62,477 nt of DNA, from the IMG/VR virus record IMGVR_UViG_3300025286_000008, positions 1 to 62,477 of that record; one strand, given 5' to 3'. The stretch comes from a virus. Below the pieces are notes generated by a model, which ran no database searches, was not told where the DNA came from, and saw only the letters and a list, made by a program, of their open reading frames with translations. Below, one piece after another: positions 1 through 7,147 of this stretch. The position numbers and the translations under genes are program-made. How positions within the stretch are numbered: position 1 is the first letter of the stretch; each line of letters begins with the position of its first letter.

Positions 1-43
1 ATCCAATTATTTGCGTCGTACAAAATGACGCAAATAATTGGAT
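1..43. repeat. Perfect 17-bp inverted repeat at window edge
   Basis: Bases 1-17 are the exact reverse complement of bases 27-43, with a 9-base spacer. The start codon of the first gene (25-27) lies in the spacer and the start of the right arm. The repeat could fold the mRNA over the start site, but its position at the very end of the sequence also fits a fold-back artefact of amplification or assembly. There is no Shine-Dalgarno sequence between 1 and 24, which favours the artefact reading. Confidence 0.85.
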
Positions 44-846
44 TTGCTGGTAAAAAGCAAAGTGGCAAAAACACGGCTTGTAACTTCATTATGATGCTTA
101 AACTGAAGCAGTATAATATTTCTAGGAATATTAGAATTAATGAACTTACTGGCGAGCTAGAAGTACAAGATGTACTGGAGCAAACCGTTCCTGGGATGGA
201 CTGGTTTCCGTTTAGACCTCCCTACGTTAATGTTGATGGTCTGTGCCAGTCTATAGGTCCATTCTGTAAGATATACGCCTTGGCCGATGCCCTCAAGCGT
301 ACTGCTATTGATGTCTTGGGACTGGAAGAGGATAAGGTATATGGAACGGATTCAGATAAGCAGGAAGTAACTCACTTGCTTTGGGAGGATATGCCAGGAG
401 TAACTGACGACGGTTCTGTCGATTTGGACACTATGGCTAAACTTGGGATGACCTATCACATACCAGGAAATATGACCATCCGTGAAGTGTTGCAGTACAT
501 GGGAACAGAGGTCTTTCGTAAGATGTATGACACGGTATGGGTTGATACCTTACTTCGTAGGATTAAAAGAGAGCAACCAGAAGTAGCATTGATATGTGAT
601 GTCCGCTTTGAAAATGAAACAAGTATCTTAAAAGAAGCGGGTGCTACCATCCTCGGACTAGACCGAGATATTTTCGAGTCTAAAGACACCCATGCCAGCG
701 AGCAGATTAACTTTGACTTGTGCGATGTGGTCATTAAGAACCACTCAATGAATATAGAGGAGCAATGTGCGTCTATCTACCAAGCCATTTCTCGACTTAG
801 GTGCGAGAACATTCCTCGGTTGATTGTATCACAAGAACCCTCCTAA
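25..846 (+). CDS. Deoxynucleoside monophosphate kinase
   Basis: Likely phosphorylates dNMPs to dNDPs for phage DNA synthesis, as T4 gp1 does. The protein has 273 residues, close to the size of phage dNMP kinases. A P-loop, GKKQSGKNT, lies near residues 9-17. Further features typical of the family are a DALKR segment near residue 90, a REVLQYMGTEVFR helix near 155 and a CDVRFENE segment near 193, which places an Asp-Arg pair near the nucleotide site. It is the first gene of a plus-strand cluster and is followed 12 bases later by a nuclease gene. The ATG at 25 gives the expected short lead before the P-loop, but the upstream sequence is doubtful because it forms an inverted repeat with the start of the gene. 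The true upstream region may be missing. Confidence 0.85.
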   Translation: MTQIIGFAGKKQSGKNTACNFIMMLKLKQYNISRNIRINELTGELEVQDVLEQTVPGMDWFPFRPPYVNVDGLCQSIGPFCKIYALADALKRTAIDVLGLEEDKVYGTDSDKQEVTHLLWEDMPGVTDDGSVDLDTMAKLGMTYHIPGNMTIREVLQYMGTEVFRKMYDTVWVDTLLRRIKREQPEVALICDVRFENETSILKEAGATILGLDRDIFESKDTHASEQINFDLCDVVIKNHSMNIEEQCASIYQAISRLRCENIPRLIVSQEPS

Positions 847-858
847 GAGGATTAATAA

Positions 859-1953
859 ATGAGTATTCCAATTGTATATTTCCGTAGCAGTTCATTTAAT
901 TGCCATCGGTTCTGTGAGATGCAGTATCTATTTGAATATGGTCTAGGCTATAAGGGGCCGTCAAATAAAAAGGCTGACAAGGGTAGCATCGTTCACAAGG
1001 TTTTGGAAATTTGTGCTCTATGTAAGAAGGCTCACCAAGAAGGCGAGTCTATGATTATTGATGGTGATATTGGAGAGGTAGAAACGGCAAACTATGATCC
1101 AGAATATTTGGGCGATGTAGCTGCCAGGGTCTATCAGGACTACATTAAGGGCGTAGCCCATCACAAGTGGACAGACCGAGACTTTAAAGACATCGTAAGC
1201 TGGACATGGAAAACCTTGAAATATAACGACGGCATGCTTGATCCAAGAAAGCTCAATGTCGTGGACGCCGAACCGTTCTTCGATTTTGAACTACCTCATG
1301 AGTGGGCCAAGTACGATTATCCAGAGCAAGGATTGAAAGGTAGTCTGGGGCTCAAGGGAACAATTGACTTAATTTCCGATATGGGCGATGGGGTCTATGA
1401 AGTAATAGATTGGAAAACTGGACGACGCCTGGACTGGGCAACGGGACAAACTAAGGATCAGCACAAGCTTTTCTCGGACGCACAGCTTCGCCTGTATCAC
1501 TATGCTGTCAAGCAGATGTATCCGCACGTTTCAACTTTTTTGGTTACTATCATGTTTGTTAATGATGGAGGTGCGTATACAGTCCACTTCCAAGACTCTG
1601 ACCTAGAAGAAACAGAAAGAATGATTCAGAAAAGGTTTGAGGCTATCCGAGATACAGAAAAGCCGAGTACAATTCGTGAGAAGGATTACTCCCAGGTATG
1701 GAAATGTTCCAAGCTGTGTCATGCGGGCAAAACAACCTTTGAAGATACCCCGCACATAGTACCGCTGATTGAAGAGCGTCCTGGCAAAGTAACCCGTTAC
1801 AAAGAAACGATGACAAAGTGCGAACAAGTTCGCTATATGATTGACAAGAAAGGTCTTGAGTGGGTCATGGAAAACTACGTTCATCCCGACCATGTGCAAG
1901 GTGCGTATGGAGAGGGTGGGGGTAAAGTACACGATCCTAAAGGTGAAAACTGA
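859..1953 (+). CDS. Cas4/RecB-like PD-(D/E)XK nuclease
   Basis: A 364-residue exonuclease-like protein of the PD-(D/E)XK superfamily. The core motifs are in order: a helix with SIVHKV (His46), GTIDL (Asp170), EVIDWKTG (Asp184, Lys186) and the QLRLYHYAV motif typical of RecB/Cas4 enzymes. Cysteines sit at the N-terminus (FNCHRFC) and near the C-terminus (KCSKLC and TKC). This is the arrangement of Cas4/AddB proteins that bind a 4Fe-4S cluster; cluster binding is inferred. The start ATG at 859 has an AGAGGA site seven bases upstream. The gene ends in a one-base TGATG overlap with the polymerase gene, suggesting coupled translation and a role in phage DNA replication or recombination. Confidence 0.8.
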   Translation: MSIPIVYFRSSSFNCHRFCEMQYLFEYGLGYKGPSNKKADKGSIVHKVLEICALCKKAHQEGESMIIDGDIGEVETANYDPEYLGDVAARVYQDYIKGVAHHKWTDRDFKDIVSWTWKTLKYNDGMLDPRKLNVVDAEPFFDFELPHEWAKYDYPEQGLKGSLGLKGTIDLISDMGDGVYEVIDWKTGRRLDWATGQTKDQHKLFSDAQLRLYHYAVKQMYPHVSTFLVTIMFVNDGGAYTVHFQDSDLEETERMIQKRFEAIRDTEKPSTIREKDYSQVWKCSKLCHAGKTTFEDTPHIVPLIEERPGKVTRYKETMTKCEQVRYMIDKKGLEWVMENYVHPDHVQGAYGEGGGKVHDPKGEN

Positions 1954-3848
1954 TGAAGCATTATACCCCTCTCCACGTACATTCGGAATACTCGCTTTTA
2001 GATGGCCTGAGCCAGTGTGAGGATATTGCAGAACGTACTGAGCAGATTGGCTCTAAGGCTTGTGCTATCACGGACCACGGAAGTGTCAGTGCCGCAGTTG
2101 ACTTCTTTGACAAGATGAAGACTAAGGGGTTAAAGCCCATTCTTGGTTGTGAAATGTATGTGTGCAGAGAAGACGTTCTAAATAGAAGCAAGGAAAATAG
2201 AGCATTAGATCATCAGGTGGTGCTAGCTAAAAATGAGCAGGGTTGGAAAGACTTGCTTGGCCTATCGTCAACAGCAAATCGCCCAGAACACTATTATTAT
2301 CGCCCCCGAATCGACCTTGACCTATTGGCAAAGGCCGGTAGTCAGAAGAATTTGGTGTCTTTTAGCGGTCATCTAGGGTCAATGCTAGCCAATGCCATTA
2401 CTGATGGAGACAGGCTAGACCCCGACTGGATGAAGAAGGGCATGTATTGTGCTAAAAATCTAGAAGTCGTATTCGGCAAGGGTAACTTCTTTATCGAGAT
2501 ACAACTTATTGATTCTAAAATAAATACCTTCGCTGGTATGGTGGGTAAGGCACTGAGGTACATCGCTGCGAATACAGGCATCCCCTGTGTAGCCACTCCA
2601 GACGCTCACTATTGCACCCGAGAAGACGCCGAAGATCAAAGGGTCTTGCTATGTACCTCTTTTAAAAAGACCATAGGAGAGGTGCAGCGTGACCTGAGCG
2701 AGGGCAAGGCCAATCGTACCCTCCAAACGTTCTTCCAGTCAGACAACTACCATATCCCATCTCTAGAGGATATGCAAGAGTTTCATACAGACGAAGAACT
2801 AGCCAATACAAACGTTATTGCAGATATGTGTGAGGACTATAATATCTTAGCCCCGCCGAATCCTCCCAAGTTTACATGTCCCGATGGCTCAGACCCCAAC
2901 GACTACCTACGCTTTCTCTGTCGTCAGGGATGGGAAGGTAAGATGGGGCATATTGATACACTGTCTACGGACTTTTCAAAATATGGAGAGCGTGTTAATC
3001 ACGAATTAGATGTATTTACTGGAGTTAACCTGTCTAGCTATTTCCTCATAGTGGACGACATCTTGCAGTTTACCAGAAACCAGGGCTATTTAACGGGTCC
3101 AGGTAGAGGTTCTGCCGCAGGATGTATGGTATCATACCTATTAAACATCACTCAGGTAGACCCAATTCCCTACAACCTAGTCTTTGAACGATTCTATAAC
3201 TTAGGACGTAATGCTCCAGGGCATATTTCGTGGCCTGACATTGACTTTGATGTTCCGAAAGAAGCTAGACCCGAGATCATAGAATATGTTAGAAATAAAT
3301 ATGGTAAAGAGAATGTGGCTCAGATCATTACATTCCAAACCTTGAAAGGTCGAGCCTCGTTAAAGCGAGTTATGGCTGCTCGTGGCAACATCTCGTTTGA
3401 CGAACAGAACTCTATTACCTCTCACATCGTAGACGAGAGTAAAATCTCAGATGAATTGGGAGACATTAAACAAGAGTATGGCATCTCGTCTACTATATTG
3501 TGGGCCTTAGAGAATAAGGCAGATCAATTGAAGCCCTGGGTTCAGTTGGGAAGCAACGGTCACAAGCTAGAGGGGCCGATGGCTCGTATCTTTGAACAGG
3601 CTATTCGTTTAGAAAAAACTAAAATTATTTCAGGTAAGCATGCGGCTGGTATAGTAATCTCTGCTAATCCTATTAGTGATTCCTGCCCTATGGTCTTAGA
3701 CAAGGGCGGAAAGCATATGCTAGCAGGGTTTGAAGGGCCGCACTGTGAACAGGTTAGTTTATTAAAATTGGATTGTCTAGGGTTGTCTACCTTAGATAGA
3801 GTTAGTGACGCCGTTAAAATCATAGCAGGAGAAGATGATGAAGATTGA
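1953..3848 (+). CDS. dnaE: DNA polymerase III alpha, N-terminal half (PHP + palm)
   Basis: The first 631 residues of a family C replicative DNA polymerase. The PHP domain is at the N-terminus with metal-ligand motifs HVH (His8, His10), ITDHG (Asp41-His42), GCEMYV (Glu67) and TPDAHYC. The polymerase core follows, with GPGRGSAAG, PDIDFD (Asp429, Asp431) and QIITFQT, then AGIVIS and LLKLDCLGL, which supplies the third catalytic aspartate (Asp607). The reading frame ends about 24 residues later with an acidic tail. The fingers, beta-binding and OB regions are missing here but are encoded at 5065-6681. Together the two parts total 1,169 residues, the size of a normal DnaE. No intein-like sequence is seen at the end. 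The stop overlaps the next small gene by 14 bases. Confidence 0.93.
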   Translation: MKHYTPLHVHSEYSLLDGLSQCEDIAERTEQIGSKACAITDHGSVSAAVDFFDKMKTKGLKPILGCEMYVCREDVLNRSKENRALDHQVVLAKNEQGWKDLLGLSSTANRPEHYYYRPRIDLDLLAKAGSQKNLVSFSGHLGSMLANAITDGDRLDPDWMKKGMYCAKNLEVVFGKGNFFIEIQLIDSKINTFAGMVGKALRYIAANTGIPCVATPDAHYCTREDAEDQRVLLCTSFKKTIGEVQRDLSEGKANRTLQTFFQSDNYHIPSLEDMQEFHTDEELANTNVIADMCEDYNILAPPNPPKFTCPDGSDPNDYLRFLCRQGWEGKMGHIDTLSTDFSKYGERVNHELDVFTGVNLSSYFLIVDDILQFTRNQGYLTGPGRGSAAGCMVSYLLNITQVDPIPYNLVFERFYNLGRNAPGHISWPDIDFDVPKEARPEIIEYVRNKYGKENVAQIITFQTLKGRASLKRVMAARGNISFDEQNSITSHIVDESKISDELGDIKQEYGISSTILWALENKADQLKPWVQLGSNGHKLEGPMARIFEQAIRLEKTKIISGKHAAGIVISANPISDSCPMVLDKGGKHMLAGFEGPHCEQVSLLKLDCLGLSTLDRVSDAVKIIAGEDDED

Positions 3849-4068
3849 AAATATTAGAAAGTTTCGTATTGATATGTTGAAGCTGTCTCAGGGCTACCCC
3901 TTTCTTAAAAGGATCGTAGTCACTAAGGATGCTTGGGAAGAACTGTGTGGTTCACTTGATCGTGATATCGAAGCACAGCCAGGAACAGTGAGTCTGCACA
4001 TTAAAGATAGAGAAGGGTCTATCCGGTTCCATGAACTGCTGATAGAGTGTGAGGATTGCGAAGACTAG
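3835..4068 (+). CDS. Small unknown protein in polymerase split
   Basis: A 77-residue protein that I do not recognise. It starts inside the 3' end of the DnaE N-half gene, in another frame, with an AGGAGAAG ribosome-binding site just upstream of the ATG at 3835; a second ATG follows at 3838. The C-terminus is acidic and has two cysteines close together (ECEDCED). The overlap with dnaE implies coupled translation, so it may be made in proportion to the polymerase half. A role in holding the two polymerase halves together is possible but is only a guess from position. Confidence 0.6.
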   Translation: MMKIENIRKFRIDMLKLSQGYPFLKRIVVTKDAWEELCGSLDRDIEAQPGTVSLHIKDREGSIRFHELLIECEDCED

Positions 4069-4104
4069 ACGCCACGGACGACTAAGATTCAAGGGAATGT
4101 AAGG

Positions 4105-4368
4105 ATGTTTAAAGAAGTCTCGCAAGAAATAGCTGCTCAGTGTTGGCGTGATTTTAACACTAAGCATCTTCCGATGGACCCAAACCTAGCCGAAGCGTTT
4201 GCATCTAGAATAGATGATCTAATAAAGGGCTTAGAGGAAGCCTGGAGCATTATTGAAAAGGCCGAAGATTGGAAAGACGGCTCTTTTGAATGGAGGGATT
4301 CTGCCCGACACTGGAGAGATTCTGTCTACCGACCTATCTTAAAAAAGGATATCATAAATGAAGAATAG
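4105..4368 (+). CDS. Small unknown protein in polymerase split
   Basis: An 87-residue protein of unknown function, mostly helical in appearance, with several tryptophans. A DWKDGSFEWRDSARHWRDS stretch (about residues 55-73) shows an irregular repeat of W-[RK]-D. A GTAAGGATG context places an AAGG motif close to the ATG at 4105, so the start is plausible but not certain. The gene's end overlaps the following exonuclease gene by 11 bases. It lies between the two polymerase halves, 37 bases after the previous small gene. Confidence 0.55.
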   Translation: MFKEVSQEIAAQCWRDFNTKHLPMDPNLAEAFASRIDDLIKGLEEAWSIIEKAEDWKDGSFEWRDSARHWRDSVYRPILKKDIINEE

Positions 4369-5053
4369 CAGATGGTTTATATGCTTTGACTTTGAAACGG
4401 ATGGGAAAAATCCCCATGAATGTAATCCGGTAGAGCTAGCGGCAGTACCGATTGATCCAGACACTCTTGAAATAAAGAGGGATCATTCTTTCAGTGTGCT
4501 GATGCGGCCCCCAGGAATTGATAGCGAAGAATATTTCGACAATGATCGTAAGAAAACGATCCAGTGGCATGCCGATAATGCGGGCTGCTCGTATGAAGAC
4601 ATTGTCAACCGGTGGAAGGAAGGGGTTGCTCAAAAAACCGCATGGAAGCAGTTCTGTGCCTACTGTGCTAAGTACGATGTGGATAAAAGACCAGGACAAT
4701 GGTTCCCGCAACCTATCCCAGTGGCGTATAATCTTATAGGGTATGACTTGATAATTGCTAACCGCTTGTCGGAAAAGCATAAAGCCAAGCTGCCGTTCTC
4801 ACACGTAACCAAAATTGATTTAATGGATTTAATGTTTTTGTGGTTTGAGAACTTGGATGAGCCTAATGATTTAAAGATGGATACACTACGAGACTTTTTA
4901 AAGATTCCATCTCAGGGTCAGGCTCACCTTGCTCTACCCGATGTATACGAAGAAGCCGAGATGTTTGTTCGATTTATGAAGTTCCATAGAAAGCAAGCAA
5001 GCATTGGCAAGTTTAAGGGTTCGTTTGCAAAACAAAAAAGCCACGCAGTATAG
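4358..5053 (+). CDS. DnaQ-like 3'-5' proofreading exonuclease
   Basis: A 231-residue DEDD-superfamily exonuclease, probably the proofreading subunit of the phage polymerase. Motif Exo I is FDFETDG (Asp11, Glu13), Exo II is in AYNLIGYDLIIANRL, and Exo III is in HLALPDVYEEA. The His five residues before the Asp marks the DEDDh type. The size fits the exonuclease core without a long C-terminal tail. The gene is placed between the two halves of DnaE, 11 bases before the C-half begins. In bacteria epsilon binds the PHP domain of alpha, so co-translation with both alpha halves makes sense. Confidence 0.88.
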   Translation: MKNSRWFICFDFETDGKNPHECNPVELAAVPIDPDTLEIKRDHSFSVLMRPPGIDSEEYFDNDRKKTIQWHADNAGCSYEDIVNRWKEGVAQKTAWKQFCAYCAKYDVDKRPGQWFPQPIPVAYNLIGYDLIIANRLSEKHKAKLPFSHVTKIDLMDLMFLWFENLDEPNDLKMDTLRDFLKIPSQGQAHLALPDVYEEAEMFVRFMKFHRKQASIGKFKGSFAKQKSHAV

Positions 5054-5064
5054 GAAGATAGAAC

Positions 5065-6681
5065 GTGAAAGAGTTTCCCTGCGGTTGTAAATTTGAATTG
5101 AACGATAAGGGCAATCCTATTTTTGAGCCTTATCTAGATAAAATCCGCTTTGACTGTCCCGCTACATGGGATATGATTAGTCAAGGCAATACCAAGGGTA
5201 TTTTTCAGCTTGATTCAAACCTTGGTCAAAGCTACGCCGCAAAAACTCAACCTAATAACATGGAAGAGTTGGCAGACCTGTCAGCCATTATCCGCCCTGG
5301 AACTAAGGATAATGTAGTAGCTGGTAAGTCTCTCACGGATCACTATATCGACCGCAAGCATGGATTAGACCTCGTAGAATACTTGCATCCCGCACTAGAG
5401 CCTCTACTGGAAAGTACCTATGGTATTCTTGTTTATCAAGAAGAAGCCCTAGCTATTGCCAAAGACATCGCTGGATACAATCTGCAAGAGGCAGAGATAT
5501 TGAGGCGAGCTATTGGCAAAAAGAAGGTAGAGCTAATGGCACAGATCAAGAACGAGTTCATTGACAAGGCAGAGGCCAACGGTGTGGTGTCACGAGAAGA
5601 TGCTAAGGAAATCTTTAGCTGGATCGAAAAGTCTCAAAAGTATTCTTTTAATAAATCCCACGCCGTCTGCTATGCTCACAACGGATACCTAACCGCAGTA
5701 ATCAAGGCCCACTTCCCACTCGCTTTCTTTACTTCATGGCTGCGTCATGCCAAGGGTAAGCAAAGGCCGCAGGAGGAAATTCAGGACTTGGTTAATAATG
5801 CTAAGATTATGAACATCGAGATTATGCCGCCCAGCATCTTGAATATGAATAAAACCTTTAAGCTACTTAATGATAAGCCCACTTATGGACTGGCTAATAT
5901 CAAGAGGGTTGGAGACTCAGTATTTTATCAGCTAAGAGATATAGTTAGAGAAAACAACTATGACCTGTCTACCTTCACTTGGGATCAATTCCTAATGAAG
6001 CTAGGAAGACATATTAAATATGACTCTTTCCAGGCCATGATTACAGCAGGAGCACTTGATTGTTATAAAGTATCTAGGATGAAGATGCTCTACGACTTGG
6101 AGCTATATAGAGACTTCAGAGAGTCGGACTATAAGTTTTTAGCTAGCACTGAGCAGGTTACACTTAAGGGTGGCCTAGAAGAGATACTGAGCGAAAAGAT
6201 ACCTAATGAGCGTCGTACCGCACATACCGATAAATTTATTGAGTTGTTTAAAGGGGCCATTACCTCACTTGACAATCCTCCGTATGCTCTAAAAGACTCT
6301 CCTTCGTGGAAAGCTAAGCAAGAGCGTGACCTTCTAGGCATCGAACTCACCTGTACCGAGATCGACGAGTATGATGTCGGAGACGCTAACTGCACCTGCC
6401 TTGAATATGCCGAAGGATTTACCTCGTCGTCAATAGCTATGGCTGTAAAAATAAACGATGTTAGAGAGTGGAAGATTAAGAATGGAAAGAGCAAGGGGCA
6501 AAAAATGGCCTTCCTCAAGGTCAGCGATGGAACCTGTTCTTTAGACAGCGTAACTCTATTCTCAGACTCCTGGGATAAGTATAAAAACGACATTAAAATA
6601 AATAACATTTTACTTTTGCGGGGAGATCGGGATAAGAACAGAGGAAGTTTTCTTGTAAAGCGTGTACAAAAATTAACTTAG
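5065..6681 (+). CDS. dnaE: DNA polymerase III alpha, C-terminal half
   Basis: The remaining 538 residues of the family C polymerase. It begins with a short cysteine-bearing segment (FPCGCKFEL), then DCPATWDMISQGNTKGIFQLDS, which matches the region directly after the third catalytic aspartate in other DnaE proteins. LSAIIRPGT, GILVYQEEAL, EAEILRRAIGKKK and NKSHAVCYA (fingers) follow. Near the end an OB fold carries AFLKVSDGTCSLD. The start is GTG at 5065, with GGAAGATA upstream. An AUG start is not available before the conserved region. No C-terminal intein fragment precedes the sequence, so the two halves must associate without splicing. A phage sigma factor follows 22 bases later. Confidence 0.92.
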   Translation: MKEFPCGCKFELNDKGNPIFEPYLDKIRFDCPATWDMISQGNTKGIFQLDSNLGQSYAAKTQPNNMEELADLSAIIRPGTKDNVVAGKSLTDHYIDRKHGLDLVEYLHPALEPLLESTYGILVYQEEALAIAKDIAGYNLQEAEILRRAIGKKKVELMAQIKNEFIDKAEANGVVSREDAKEIFSWIEKSQKYSFNKSHAVCYAHNGYLTAVIKAHFPLAFFTSWLRHAKGKQRPQEEIQDLVNNAKIMNIEIMPPSILNMNKTFKLLNDKPTYGLANIKRVGDSVFYQLRDIVRENNYDLSTFTWDQFLMKLGRHIKYDSFQAMITAGALDCYKVSRMKMLYDLELYRDFRESDYKFLASTEQVTLKGGLEEILSEKIPNERRTAHTDKFIELFKGAITSLDNPPYALKDSPSWKAKQERDLLGIELTCTEIDEYDVGDANCTCLEYAEGFTSSSIAMAVKINDVREWKIKNGKSKGQKMAFLKVSDGTCSLDSVTLFSDSWDKYKNDIKINNILLLRGDRDKNRGSFLVKRVQKLT

Positions 6682-6703
6682 TCTAGTATAATAAGGATGT
6701 ATA

Positions 6704-7147
6704 ATGGATCAATTAATCGAAGACAACATGCCTCTGGTGGCATCCATTGTAAAGCAGTTTCAGCCAAGGAATGCAACTGAACGACAGGACTTGTTAGATG
6801 CTGGCAGAATTGGACTATGGAAAGCCCTGAAAAAACACAATCCCTCTCAAGGTTGCATTTCTACTTATGCTTGGAGGCCCATTAGGTGGGCAATAATCCG
6901 AGAGATTAAAAATAGTAAGCATCATGTTTCTATCGAGGATATAACACCACCTCAGACGACTCCTATCGAGAACATCTGGGAATATTATCCTAGCGACATG
7001 ACCGACGAGGAAAAGAATCTAGTAGACCTACGGTGTCAAGGATATAAGTTTAGAGAGATTTGTCAGATTGTAGACGAAACTCCTTCGGTAGTCAAGGGCC
7101 GCTTTTATAAAGCATTACGCAAAATTCAGGAAGCCAATGAGTTATAA
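6704..7147 (+). CDS. Phage sigma-70-like factor
   Basis: A 147-residue protein resembling a minimal sigma-70 family factor. Region 2 is seen at residues about 25-70: RQDLLDAGRIGLWKALKK, then STYAWRPIRWAIIREIK, which includes the DNA-melting helix. A short linker leads to a region 4 helix-turn-helix at about 108-140 (YKFREICQIVDETPSVVKGR). It would direct host RNA polymerase to phage promoters. An AAGGATG site lies five bases upstream of the ATG. The gene overlaps the following glycosyltransferase gene by 11 bases. Confidence 0.8.
   Translation: MDQLIEDNMPLVASIVKQFQPRNATERQDLLDAGRIGLWKALKKHNPSQGCISTYAWRPIRWAIIREIKNSKHHVSIEDITPPQTTPIENIWEYYPSDMTDEEKNLVDLRCQGYKFREICQIVDETPSVVKGRFYKALRKIQEANEL

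Noticed and set aside
3700-5160. A split intein joining the two DnaE halves.
   Set aside because: Neither the end of the N-half nor the start of the C-half shows intein blocks, and the intervening genes are separate proteins. The conserved polymerase sequence runs close to both ends.
6687-6692. TATAAT just before the early sigma gene as a promoter.
   Set aside because: No -35 box at suitable distance, and the surrounding sequence is A/T-rich, so a match is expected by chance.
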